Below are positions 8,192 to 19,200 of a stretch of DNA of 64,000 nucleotides, piece after piece. Below the pieces are notes generated by a model. It saw nothing but the letters and a program-made list of their open reading frames with translations. It was not told where the DNA came from and did no database searches. Location of the stretch: NCBI RefSeq assembly GCF_003007785.1, contig NZ_PXOH01000006.1, forward strand, positions 1-64,000. The letters are read 5' to 3'. The position numbers and the translations under genes are program-made. Source of the DNA: Aphanothece hegewaldii CCALA 016 (GTDB lineage Bacteria; Cyanobacteriota; Cyanobacteriia; Cyanobacteriales; Microcystaceae). Numbering within the stretch: the first letter of the stretch is position 1; the number at the start of each line of letters is the position of its first letter.

Positions 8192-9328
8192 TTATCCAGC
8201 CTCTTCTTTAGCTTTTTTTTCAAAGACATTAATTCCTGCTCCTTCTAACTCTACTATTCCATCAGGGGCGATCGCTACGATTTTTCCAGACAAGACAGCT
8301 ATCCAACTAGAAAAACTCTCCATTTTTTCGACTTGTTTGGTTAGGTTTTTCCGAGCAATTTGAGCTTTAACAACGATGCCGTTTTCTCCAGTTATTTGAA
8401 GATTAACGGTTTTTCCTATATTAGATATTTCTGGCTTTTCGCTAAATTTGATAGTGAGTTCGGGGGTTTTACCATTGAGCATGATGATTTGCTCCTCAAC
8501 TTGGGTTGTGATTGACTGCTCGGACTTTTTAAATGATTTAGAAGCTTGCTCCGGCTTTTGGGCGGTTTCTTCTAGGGGAACCTTACAAGGTTTGCGATAA
8601 TGAGGGATCTTCTCAGTCGGAGAAGCGAGATCCTCTTTCCACAAAAAACAGTTTCTTACAGAGTCAAACTTAAATAATCCTTGTATAAAATACCGTTTCC
8701 CTTGTTCAGTCGCTTTAGGATTAAACCTAAAAGGCTTATAATCCTCGCGCTTCATGAGAATGGGCAGGTGAGTCGCCTTGTATTTACCCGTTGGATCATT
8801 GGCGATGTAATTTCGATATACCGTGATCACTGGGGCTTTTGATTGAGGGACAAATTGCCACACTCCCTTAAGCGTAAATTGGTTGACTTTTTCGGTTGGT
8901 GGTAGATCTTTTCTCCAAGCGATAATCTGCCATCCTTGTAAGGCTAAAGGATGTTGAGGTGACATAAATGTTTTTGGGTAAACCTTGAGATAGATTGACC
9001 CTTCTTTGTGTTCCTCTAAAAACCGCATGAAGGAACGAAACTGCTTTGGTTCCACCCATCCTCTATATTCTTGAGATGAGTCTTCGGCCGCACCACGTGC
9101 CTTTGGCAAGGTAATGACGAGTCTTTTATCCACCAGCTTAACTGTATCCGCTTCGATCATGCCGATCGCCTGAAAAAATACAGGTTGTTCTTCTCCCGTT
9201 GTTTCGGGTTCAGATGCAGTTTGGGGCGGGGCTTCATCTTGGGGCTTTGTAACTATTTCCTCTTTGGGTTCTACCTGAACAGGTTCAACTGCTTTCTGTT
9301 TTTTAACTGAGACAATTTTCAATGACAT
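8192..9328 (-). CDS. Unrecognised 378-residue protein with repeated beta-rich modules
   Basis: I do not recognise this protein. A Pro/Glu-rich N-terminus (residues 1-50, probably disordered) is followed by a folded region of about 200 residues. That region has two blocks with aromatic/hydrophobic alternation: FFQAIGMIEADTVKLVD, and later FTLKGVWQFVPQSKAPVI then RYFIQGLFKFDS, suggesting OB-like or other small beta domains. A Lys/Glu-rich linker precedes a C-terminal module (residues about 285-375) containing SSWIAVLSGKIVAI. No signal peptide or membrane segment is seen. It ends next to the structured-RNA tract at 8041-8185 and is convergent with the flavoprotein gene. Codon use and HIP1 sites look native. 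Confidence 0.7.
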   Translation of the reverse strand: MSLKIVSVKKQKAVEPVQVEPKEEIVTKPQDEAPPQTASEPETTGEEQPVFFQAIGMIEADTVKLVDKRLVITLPKARGAAEDSSQEYRGWVEPKQFRSFMRFLEEHKEGSIYLKVYPKTFMSPQHPLALQGWQIIAWRKDLPPTEKVNQFTLKGVWQFVPQSKAPVITVYRNYIANDPTGKYKATHLPILMKREDYKPFRFNPKATEQGKRYFIQGLFKFDSVRNCFLWKEDLASPTEKIPHYRKPCKVPLEETAQKPEQASKSFKKSEQSITTQVEEQIIMLNGKTPELTIKFSEKPEISNIGKTVNLQITGENGIVVKAQIARKNLTKQVEKMESFSSWIAVLSGKIVAIAPDGIVELEGAGINVFEKKAKEEAG

Positions 9329-9506
9329 TGTTGTCCATTGGTCATGGGTGAAGTTAATTCTATTGAATTCTACTGAATTAATGAGATCTTAGCTGACAAC
9401 TCCCTCTGTTAGCTCAGGTTTTTCATAATTTTTCAAAACTGAGGTTTCACGATCGCATTTCCATTTCCTCAATTGGTGCTTCAACGCACTCAGATGTTAT
9501 TGTCGC

Positions 9507-10880
9507 TTACAGGAAACTCATAATCGCTTTAGCCGCCGCTTCGCCCGTCCGTACTGCACCGTCGAAAAAACCAGGCCAACGCTCGGCCATCTCTGTACCT
9601 GCCCAGTAAATACGTCCTACTGGGGCTGTAAGGGCTTCACCGAAGCTTGTCCATACACCCGGTGGCATAAAGGCTGCATATCCTCCACCTGCCCAAGGAT
9701 CGCTAGGCCAGTCAACTTCATCATAGGTAGATGGGGACAAAGCCTCATCACCGAAATAGATTGCTAAATCGGAAAGGACAGCCGCACGACGATCGCTATC
9801 ACTCATTGATCGCCAATCTCTATAGCGATCGCCTACGACAAAAGTGGCAATTACTCCCACCCCAGTTTCGGGATCAGAACTATCGGCACAAAGTTCTATC
9901 CATTTACAGTTACCTAGACCAATTCCTGCAAGTCCCTTATCTCGCCAGAATGGACGATCGTAAGAAATCAAAATTTTAGCACAGCATCCCATCGGGACTC
10001 GTTGGGTGAGTTGTTCTCGTAAAGGTGGCATCGGCGGATCGTAGATAATTCGACCTGCAAGATGTGGCGGCATCGCAACAATAGTAAACTTTGCAGTAAA
10101 GCGGCTTTTGAGTGTTTCAACTTCGACCCCTGCTTGATCGTGACAAATGCGTAAGACTGGTTCTCTTAAACGAATTCGAGTCCCCAACTCAGTAGCGATC
10201 TTTTCTGGTATTTGCCCGGCCCCACCATGCAGCAGTTCTGCTTCAGGATGTTCCGACTGCGGGGCACAGTTATTTCCCCAGAGAACGTGCAACAACGAGA
10301 CTTGACTAGGTTCTGCTGGCCCAAGGTAGCCAACTGCGCGACTCATGTATGAAAAGTACCAGCGTCCGAAAGCGGTAAGAGTGTTTTCCTCGATCCATTG
10401 GATGAATGTTTGGCTGTCTAGTTTTTGATTTTGGCGATCGCGGCGTGGGTGTCCAGATGGCAACTCTTTTGTTAGTGTCTCAAAACGCTCCCAAGCATCC
10501 ATTGCATCGCGCCATTCTTCCTCACTGATACTAGGGGGCTCACCTTCGGGGAAGCCTTGGAAAAAACCATCGAACTCGTAGCGTTTTCCATCGAATATCA
10601 GCACTTTTCGTCCTTCGGCTGGAGAGGGAAAGCGACGCACTCCATACTCGTCGAGTAGAGCGAGGAAACGATCTTGAGTCGGGCCAACCCATTGACCACC
10701 CCTGTCGATCCACTGCTTGGATGGTAGATACTGACCGTACATCCGTCCCCCAAAGCGATCTTGTGCTTCGATGACCAAAACATTGTGACCCGATCGATGT
10801 ATATTACGTGCTGCAACGAGTCCAGCTAGTCCCGCACCGACGACTATGCAATCATAAACAATTGGGTTTGAAATTGACAT
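9507..10880 (-). CDS. Flavin monoamine oxidase / L-amino-acid oxidase family protein
   Basis: A 457-residue FAD enzyme. The dinucleotide motif GAGLAG is at 15-20, followed by VIEAQDRFGGRM. The C-terminal FAD-contact segment contains YWAGTEMAERWPGFFDGA. The order of motifs (RGGQWVGPTQDRF near 80, then the PMPPLREQL substrate-domain region) fits the MAO/putrescine oxidase group, which oxidises amines to aldehydes with H2O2 production. No export signal is seen. It is divergent from the sugar symporter across 294 bp that carry a perfect inverted repeat, a possible shared control site. Confidence 0.88.
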   Translation of the reverse strand: MSISNPIVYDCIVVGAGLAGLVAARNIHRSGHNVLVIEAQDRFGGRMYGQYLPSKQWIDRGGQWVGPTQDRFLALLDEYGVRRFPSPAEGRKVLIFDGKRYEFDGFFQGFPEGEPPSISEEEWRDAMDAWERFETLTKELPSGHPRRDRQNQKLDSQTFIQWIEENTLTAFGRWYFSYMSRAVGYLGPAEPSQVSLLHVLWGNNCAPQSEHPEAELLHGGAGQIPEKIATELGTRIRLREPVLRICHDQAGVEVETLKSRFTAKFTIVAMPPHLAGRIIYDPPMPPLREQLTQRVPMGCCAKILISYDRPFWRDKGLAGIGLGNCKWIELCADSSDPETGVGVIATFVVGDRYRDWRSMSDSDRRAAVLSDLAIYFGDEALSPSTYDEVDWPSDPWAGGGYAAFMPPGVWTSFGEALTAPVGRIYWAGTEMAERWPGFFDGAVRTGEAAAKAIMSFL

Positions 10881-10956
10881 AATTAAAGTTTTTATTGTTA
10901 ACTTTTAAATTTTAAAAAAATATAATTAATGACGAGCGTGGAATTGTCAGATTAAC

Positions 10957-10994
10957 TTTTTAGGTAGGTAAAACGATTGTAGTATACCTAAAAA
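10957..10994. promoter_or_regulatory. Perfect 10-bp inverted repeat in the divergent amine oxidase / sugar symporter promoter region
   Basis: TTTTTAGGTA (10957-10966) and TACCTAAAAA (10985-10994) are exact complements separated by 18 bp, in an otherwise AT-rich region holding no other recognisable element. It may be an operator for a dimeric regulator or a transcribed hairpin. Position between divergent starts is the main argument; no regulator gene is adjacent. Confidence 0.4.
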
Positions 10995-11174
10995 TTACAT
11001 CAAATAACAATAATTATTGTAAAGAACGATTTGTAAAGCTTTACTTGCAAATTAATCAGTCAACGCTAATATTAAATAATTAATTGATCTCTTATTGTTA
11101 GATAATTTTAATAAAACAAATAGTAATAGCACGAATCACAGTAAATATTAATGGAATAAAAAGGACATAAAAAC

Positions 11175-12587
11175 GTGAGTTATAATTATCAAAAACAAGC
11201 AGACACAAGTAAAGTTAATATTTCTTTTATTATTTTGATTGCTGGTGCGGCTGCTTTGGGAGGCTTTTTATTCGGTTTTGATACCGCTATTGTTAACGGT
11301 GCAGTCCAAGCTATACAGGTCGCATTTCAGGCTAGTCCTCTCTTAGTTGGCTTGGCCATTTCGGGTGCTTTGCTCGGCTCGGCGATCGGTGCTTTCTTCG
11401 CTGGACAACTGGCCGATCGCTTCGGACGAATCAAAGTTATGTTAATAGCGGCGATTTTTTTTGCTCTAAGTTCTGTTGGCTCTGGTTTCCCCTTTACCAT
11501 CTATGATTTTATCGCTTGGCGTTTGCTAGGAGGATTAGGGGTAGGTCTTGCCAGTGTCATCGCACCCGCTTATATTGCCGAATGCTCTCCGGCTGATCTA
11601 CGAGGAAGATTAGGCTCACTTCAGCAGTTGGCGATCGTGGTGGGAATTTTTGTGGCTTTGCTCTGTAGCTTTTTTATTACGGTGGCGGCGGGTTCAGCAG
11701 AAAACCCTTGGCTATTAGGTATTCCTGCCTGGCGTTGGATGTTTTTAACAGAAGCTCTGCCATCTGTACTATATGGAATAGCGGCTCTGAACATTCCCGA
11801 ATCACCTCGCTACTTAATCGCGCAGGGTCGAGACTCTGAAGCTGAGGCTGTTTTGAGCAAGATTGAAGGCGGAGATCTTGGAGCTAGAGTAGAAGAGATT
11901 CGACAAACAACGCTAATGGGTCACAAACCCCGATTTTCCGATCTTTTGAGCAGAAGAAGCGGACTATTACCGATCGTCTGGGTGGGTATGGGGTTATCTG
12001 CCCTACAACAGTTTGTCGGTATTAATGTGATCTTTTATTACAGTAGTGTTTTATGGCGCTCGGTCGGATTTTCTGAAGAGGATTCCCTTATTATTACGGT
12101 GATTACAGGTGTTATTAACATTTTTACGACCTTAATTGCGATCGCCTATGTCGATAAGTTTGGTCGCAAACCCTTACTTCTCATTGGCTCAATTGGCATG
12201 ACGATTACTTTGGGAACACTGGCGGTGATGTTTGGCAATGCGCCCCTCGATGCTAATGGTAATCCAAATTTGACGGGATCTAATGGAATAATCGCACTAA
12301 TAGCGGCTAATCTCTTTGTTTTTTGCTATGGTTTCTCTTGGGGTCCAGTCGTTTGGGTCATGTTGGGTGAAATGTTTAATAACAAGATCCGAGCAGTTGC
12401 CCTTTCTGTTGCGGCCGCCGTTCAATGGGTCGCAAATTTTCTTATCTCTACCTCTTTCCCTCCCCTACTTGCAACTTTTGGGCTAGGTGCTGCCTATGGA
12501 CTTTATACGATCGCGGCGGCAATATCGATATTTTTTGTCGTTTTGTTGGTTAAAGAAACTAAAGGTAAAACCCTAGAACAAATGTAA
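11175..12587 (+). CDS. MFS sugar porter (sugar:H+ symporter family)
   Basis: A 470-residue, 12-helix transporter. Sugar-porter hallmarks are visible: GGFLFGFDTAIVNGA in helix 1, DRFGR after helix 2, PESPRYL after helix 6, QQFVGINVIFYYSS in helix 7, DKFGRKPLL in the second-half loop, and WGPVVWVMLGEMFN in helix 10. This is the GlcP/GalP/XylE type, importing hexoses or pentoses across the plasma membrane; the substrate is unknown. The start is GTG at 11175, after AAAGGACATAAAAAC. A sugar importer suggests capacity for photomixotrophic growth (inference). Confidence 0.92.
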   Translation: MSYNYQKQADTSKVNISFIILIAGAAALGGFLFGFDTAIVNGAVQAIQVAFQASPLLVGLAISGALLGSAIGAFFAGQLADRFGRIKVMLIAAIFFALSSVGSGFPFTIYDFIAWRLLGGLGVGLASVIAPAYIAECSPADLRGRLGSLQQLAIVVGIFVALLCSFFITVAAGSAENPWLLGIPAWRWMFLTEALPSVLYGIAALNIPESPRYLIAQGRDSEAEAVLSKIEGGDLGARVEEIRQTTLMGHKPRFSDLLSRRSGLLPIVWVGMGLSALQQFVGINVIFYYSSVLWRSVGFSEEDSLIITVITGVINIFTTLIAIAYVDKFGRKPLLLIGSIGMTITLGTLAVMFGNAPLDANGNPNLTGSNGIIALIAANLFVFCYGFSWGPVVWVMLGEMFNNKIRAVALSVAAAVQWVANFLISTSFPPLLATFGLGAAYGLYTIAAAISIFFVVLLVKETKGKTLEQM

Positions 12588-12783
12588 ATCTTTAAGGGAT
12601 CGTAACAAATCGAACTTTGATTCATTAATCTCTTTTCTGTAATTGAGCAAATATTTTCCGATTGATATGCAATTATTATTAATCTTAGCTAAAATTATCC
12701 AATAATACGATTAAGTATTATAAAAAAACCGTGTAATTACGGTTGACAAAATTTGTTTAAACTTATCATATCTTTTTACAAAA

Positions 12784-12812
12784 GTAGAGACGCTTTAAAA
12801 GCACGCCTCTAC
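12784..12812. terminator. Hairpin downstream of the sugar porter gene
   Basis: GTAGAGACG (12784-12792) pairs with CGCCTCTAC (12804-12812) with one mismatch around an 11-nt loop. The GTAGAGACG / CGTCTCTAC motif recurs in the hairpin at 48483-48508, so this is likely a dispersed palindrome that may act as a terminator. There is no long T-run. Confidence 0.4.
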
Positions 12813-12829
12813 ATGGCTAACTAAAATAT

Positions 12830-12870
12830 GACTTTTTCCAGACTTTTCCAGACTTTTCCAGACTTTTTTA
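12830..12870. repeat. Tandem decamer repeat GACTTTTCCA
   Basis: Four consecutive units: GACTTTTTCCA, GACTTTTCCA, GACTTTTCCA and a degenerate GACTTTTTTA. It is a short non-coding tandem array likely to vary in copy number by slippage. Confidence 0.8.
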
Positions 12871-12916
12871 AGTGAGCAACCAAGTATATTATTGATCACA
12901 GCAATATGGTGCGACT

Positions 12917-13051
12917 AATACCAAATCCGTTATGAATATCCCTCTAAAAATGTTGTAGGGGCTTGGTTGCCAAGCCCTCATCTAGAAAGGGTTTGGAGAC
13001 CAAACCCCTACACCTCGTCAATCATAGTCTTATTAAATCGGATTTGGTATA
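12917..13051. repeat. MITE-like element with ATACCAAATCCG terminal inverted repeats
   Basis: ATACCAAATCCG at the left end is matched by CGGATTTGGTAT at the right end, about 135 bp apart. Inside are two perfect hairpins: GGGCTTGG-TTG-CCAAGCCC (12959-12977) and GGGTTTGG-AGA-CCAAACCC (12989-13007). They are flanked by GTAGGGG and CCCCTAC, so the whole element folds as nested palindromes. It has no coding capacity, as expected for a non-autonomous miniature element. Confidence 0.75.
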
Positions 13052-13230
13052 ATCTTCGCTTTGATGCCAAAGAGAAAACTTATATTAAATTTTATTGGCA
13101 AACCTAGACAAAGATTTTTCATCTATGCTTTAATGAGCTTTACTATTATTAGAATACACAATTGAACAATTAATAGTCTTAAGCCAATTGTGTGCCGATT
13201 TTATTATCCAAGGAAAGGGATGAGGGGACA

Positions 13231-16200
13231 ATGAGCAAAGCGAATCAGGTTGACTACAATTTTTGGATGACGGAAACTGACTTAGCACCTTCTACCTTAA
13301 AAGAAGCTTTTTTAAGCGTACAAGAACAATTACAAATCTTTGCTAACTCCTCAAATTTTGAGGAAACAATAAAAACAAGTTTTGGCAATAATTTTCAACA
13401 AGCAGAAATTGAGAGTATTCATCAAGCTTGGCAAACAAATGATTTTCGAGAAATACCAACGATTGCGATCGCTAATTCTACGCAATTAGGAGGTGCAAAA
13501 GGAGTTTATATAAGCGAAACCGATCAGATTTTTTTGGCTAGGGAATTTATTAACTCCGCCTCTCTTGAAGAAATTGCTAGTGTTTTATTAGAAGAAATTG
13601 GTCACGGTATTGATCATAAAATTAATCTTGCAGATACTCAAGGAGATGAGGGAGAACTTTTTGCAGCTTTAATACAAGGTAAAACTTTAGATCAAGCAAC
13701 CTTAGATCGCTTAAAACAAGAAGATGATACCGCAACAGTTAGTTTAAATGGACAGATTTACAAAATTGAACAGTCGGCAGGAAATTGGGATCTAAATGCT
13801 TTAAAAGCGACTTTAACGGGTTTAGATAATTCTTTAGCTAAATTACAAGAGTCTTTGAGTAATCAACTTCTCAATAATAGCTTTTTAAATGATCTAATTG
13901 GCGATCGTTTAAACACCAATCAAGGGATAGCATTACTCGATAATATTCGTGGAGTAATTCGTAACGTACTAAATACTACAACATTAGTTACACCGCAACA
14001 GTTATGTACAAATCTTAATACAGCACTACTTAATAAAGGTTTACAGGGAATAAATTTTACATTTACTTCCCAAAATAGTACAGAAGCTCGTTATAGTTTA
14101 AATCTCAACTCTACTATTTCTAATACTTTTAATATAGATACAGATTTAGGACTACCTAGACTAGGTTTCAATCTTAATGGTTCAGTTAAAGCGGATGTCG
14201 TTTTTAACAGTATACTCAATTTTGGCATAAATTTACAAAATGATAGTTTTTTCTTAGATACGAGTAATCCTGATGAACTTAAAGTTAGTGTAAATGTTAG
14301 TAATCAAAATGCTTTATCAGGACAATTAGGATTTTTATCATTAAATGCTTTGGATTCTGGAGCGAATAAAGCTTTCAAAACTAGCTTAGATTTTAAATTA
14401 GATTTAACAGATAGTGATAATCGTTTAAATCTTTCTGAATTAAATGGTGCCAGTTTCAATCCTAGCTTATTTGGTAATATTAACATCAATCCTAACATCA
14501 AATTAGGAAGTAATTCTCTTTCTTATTTACCAAAATTCAATACAGATCTATCTTTTAATAGTAGCTATAATTTCTCAACTCAACAGTATAATAGTTCAGG
14601 TTTACAATTTAATAACGTGGGAATAGATTTATCTTCTATTCTAGGTCCCATCAATAGTTATGTTAGTAAAATTAAAGCATTTACCGATCCATTTAAACCC
14701 ATTCTTGATTTTCTTAATAAACCTTTACCCGTTTTAGATAAATTTGGTCTGCAATATACAATTCTTGATCTGATTCCTGTTCTAGCAGCAGCATCAGGGC
14801 GCAAAGTAACGATTAACACAGATTTTATTAAAAGTTTAAATACGATAAATCAAATTATCAACACCTTAAATAGTATTGGTAATACAGGAATAGTTAGTTT
14901 AGGACAATTTAATGTTAATGCTAGTAATTTCGATATTAATAGCTTGAATGGTTTAAATACCAGTGGTTTTATTAACGGTGTAAACCAAGCACAAAATTTA
15001 TTTGGTAATGCTACTCAAAACAACCCATCTACAGTTAATATTTTTGCTGGTGCAACAGGGGGAGTATCTTTTGATCCAGTTATCCTAAAAAATCCTACTT
15101 CTGCCTTTGGTTTACTGCTAGGAAATCCCAATGTAGATTTATTTAATTTTACCTTACCTGGTTATACAGTTAGTGGGGGAGGTTTATTAACTTTTCCCAT
15201 TTGGGCAACTCCACCTGTTAGCATAGGTTTTGGCGGCGAGATTAGTGCATCCATATCTCCTACTATCTACGGTTATGATGCTACAGGTTTACTAAAATAT
15301 GCGAATACGGGAAACTATGAAAACATCTTTGATGGACTATATCTAAATAGCATTAATAAACCAGGATTCTATCTAGATTCTAAATTATTTGTCGATATCA
15401 ACGCAGGAATTAGAGGTATCGCCAGTGTGGGAGGTGAAGCTTATATAAAAGGAGATTTGGATTTCATAATTAACGATCCTAACCTAGATGGTAAAATTCG
15501 TTGGTTAGAATTCAAAGATAACTTTAATAAAGGTTTGTCTTCCGTTTTTAATGTATCTGGTGGAGTTTCTGCGGGAGCAAATATTTATATAGAATACCTC
15601 TCCTTTAATCCAGGTAGTTGGTTATCAGGAGATGTATTTGAGCGTGAAAATATAGTTAGTTTCGGCCCTATTCCAATTCCAGGGTTAGAGTTTGCAACTG
15701 GGCCAAAACCCACCAATCCACCACCACCACCGCCAAACTTAGCTTTTTTGGGTAGTGGCGTATTAAAACTTAATGTAGGAATATTAGCGATCGCCCGAAC
15801 CAATCAAAAAGAAGATGTAGGAGAAAATTACGAACTCAGTGGCAATAGCGCACAAGTCACAGTTAAAGGAGCAATCCAAGGACAATATACCGAAACTTTT
15901 GCCGGTGTCAATCAAGTAGTTGGAAATAGTGGACTTGGGAACGATCGTCTAATTGCCACTAATTTAGCTGTTTCAGTGAATTTTAGAGGAGGATTTGGGG
16001 ACGATGTTCTTAGTGGTGGCTCTGCCAATGATACCCTTAGTGGTGAGGATGGTAACGATACCTTAACTGGAAATGCTGGCAATGATTACCTTTCTGGGGG
16101 AGATGGCAATAATTTATTAGAAGGAGGGGATGGCAATGATACCCTTAATGCAGCAGGTGGAACAGATACCCTAAGAGGCGGCAATGGAAATGATAACTTA

Positions 16201-19200
16201 ATAGCTGGAATCGGCTATGATAGCCTTTCTGGTGGACTAGGAGACGATACCTTAGATGGTGGAAATGATACCGATACCCTACAAGGTGATGATGGCAATG
16301 ATAGCTTAATTGGTGGCTCTGGCGATGACCAGTTATTCGGCGGTGTTGGAAATGATACCCTTTTGGGAAGTTTTGGAAATGATAATCTTTCTGGAGGCGA
16401 TGGAAATGATACCCTAGAAGGCGGTTTAGGGAATGATACTCTATCTAGTGGTCTTGGTAATAATCTTCTTAAAGGTGACGAGGATAATGATTTACTAATT
16501 TCAGATTCTGGTATAGATAGTCTAGAAGGTGGTACAGGAGATGATACACTAATTGCGGGAAATGCAGGAAATCTCTTACAAGGCGGTTTTGGAAATGATA
16601 GTCTAATTGGTGGTAGCGGGAACGATACCCTTAGAGGAAATGAAGGCGACGACATCCTAACTGGTGGTGAAGGTATTAACTCTCTAGACGGGGGAGATGG
16701 CAACGATAGTTTAGTTGGTGGTAATAATAATGACACCCTTATTGGCGGCACAGATAATGATTATTTAGTTGGTGGTGAAGGGATTAACTCTCTAGATGGG
16801 GGAGATGGCAACGATTATTTAGTTGGTGGTAATAATGATGATACCCTTATTGGCGGCTTTGGTGATGATGTTCTCATCAGTAATGATGGACTTAATCTTC
16901 TAATTGCTGGAGACGGAAACGATAATTTAGTCGGTAATAATAATAAAGATACTCTCATAGGAGATGCGGGGAATGATACCCTCATTGGGCAAGGAGGAAA
17001 TGATTCCTTAGTAGGTGGTACTGGTACAGACTATCTAAGCGGAGATGATGGCATAGATAACCTCAGTGGAGGTTCAGATAATGATACCCTCATTGGTGGC
17101 AGTGGTGACGATAATCTATTAGGGGATGATGGAGACGATAACCTATTAGGTGGAATAGGACAAGATAAATTAACAGGAAGTACAGGTAATGATTACTTAG
17201 CAGGAGACGAGGGTAATGATACTCTTGAAGGGGGTACAGGTTTTAATACTTTACAAGGTGGTATAGGAAACGATGTTCTCATTGGTGGAGATTTATCCGA
17301 TACCTTGCTAGGTGGTTCAGAAAATGACTCATTAAAAGGAGAGGGGGGAAGTGATCAACTTTATGGTGGGTTTGATCAAGATACTATAGAAGGTGGTCTA
17401 GGTAGTGATCAACTTTATGGAGAAGAAGGGAATGATTACCTATTGGGTGGTGCAGACAACGATACCTTAGAGGGTAGTTTTGGAAATGACACCCTTTTTG
17501 GAGACGCAGGAGATGATAAGCTTTTCGGCGGTGATTTAGACGATAAATTAGAAGGTGGTGATGGTAACGATGAACTCAAAGGAGATGCCGGCAATGATAC
17601 AGTATTAGGCAATTTAGGACAAGATACTATATATGGTGGTGCTGATAGCGATTCTTTAGTTGGTGGAAATGAAAATGATACCCTGTATGGCGGTAATAAT
17701 ACGACTGATGCCGATGGTAATGATACACTAATTGGGGGCTCAGGGCTTGATTTTCTGGATGGGGATTTAGGAGATGATTCTCTGCAAGGGGAAGCCGATA
17801 ACGATATCCTAGAAGGTGATGAAGGTAATGATACCCTAGAAGGCGGTTTAGGCGCGGATGATTTAAAAGGTGGTAAAGGAAATGATCTCCTCAGAGGGCA
17901 TACAATTGTACTTAATACCCAAACTCCTAACGGTGACGGCAATGATAATTTAGATGGGGGTGAAGGTGACGATGAACTTTGGGGAAGTGACGGCAATGAT
18001 ACCCTCATTGGTGACGCAGGCAACGATACTTTAGTCGGTGATGATACAGATAATCCGATCGCTTCGACTTTAAAAGGAGGAAATGACAGCTTAGAAGCTG
18101 GCGCGGGTAATGATTATCTCTATGGTGGAATAGGAGATGATGTTCTTAAAGCTGGTTCAGGGTTCGATCGACTTTATGGCGGTATTGGGAATGATACTCT
18201 GTATGGTTATAAAGGGGAACCAGAAGATCCCGAAAAAGACGGGGTAGTGTATGTTTTAGCTCCTGGCTCTGGTACAGATACTATATATAATTTTGATGGC
18301 AAAAAAGATGTCATTTTTCTCACAGGTGGATTAAGTTTTAGTTTTATTGAGATAGCACAAGATATTAAACCCGATGGCAAAATCTTTACAAAAATTATTG
18401 ATCTCGATACCCAACAGATCTTAGCCGAATTTATTGAGATTACTAAAGATCAAATTAATCGTTCTAATATTGATGAACAGAATGTATCCCCGGATAGGCT
18501 AGAATTTCAGAGTAAAAAGCCTATTTATGCTAGAGAAGAAACAATTAGTTTAGTCGATGCTCAGGTACGAGATCCTAATGGTGCTGATGACCTTGAAAAA
18601 ATCGACTTTTGGTTAAAAAATCCTGATGGAACTTGGCGAGATTTCCGAGATGTGGGGATAACTGGCGTTAAGTTTGGAAATGCCGACTGGGGAGATTTTG
18701 ATAACGATGGCGATTTAGATATCTTAGTAACAGGTTATAGTTCAGCCCAAAGAGCAGATGGACAAGGGGATCAAATATTTGATTTAGTTCCTGTCAGTAA
18801 ATTATACCGTTTTGATAAGCCTAGTAATCAATTTATCGAAGTTTTGGATCTCAGCAATGTACAAGCTTCTTTTGATTTAGTACAAGGAGGACTTCCAGCG
18901 ATCGCTCAATTGTTTAATAGTACAGTGATCTGGAAAGATATTAATAATGATGGACTCTTAGATATCTTGCAAACGGGAAGCATTCAAAAAGGATGGAATG
19001 CAATTCTTAATATTTATTTACAAACTAGCACAGGTAACTTTACTGCTCCCCAACAACTCCAACTACAGCAAACCGCCAGTACAGAAGTCAATTGGTTCAG
19101 ACTAAATGCCGATAATACCCTCGATTTGACGATGGGAAGAGGTATATTTCTTCTCAATAACACTAATAATGTTTTTAGTATTACTCAGCGCTTATCCAAT

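Larger units (their letters stand above)
12588..13230. other. 643-bp gene-free stretch rich in small repeats
   Basis: No coding sequence is supported here. It contains the hairpin at 12784-12812, the decamer tandem repeat at 12830-12870 and the MITE-like element at 12917-13051. The remaining AT-rich 180 bp (13052-13230) lead into the giant RTX gene and presumably hold its promoter. Confidence 0.7.

Noticed and set aside
16215..18023. Minus-strand open frames of 178 and 195 residues (16215-16751 and 17436-18023), rich in Pro/Ser
   Set aside because: They are the antisense of the RTX repeats; the Gly/Asp/Asn codon pattern leaves the opposite strand free of stops. Their Pro/Ser composition follows from that.
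15937..18225. Regularly spaced 27-bp repeats considered as a CRISPR-like array
   Set aside because: They are in-frame RTX codons with no unique spacers and no cas genes.
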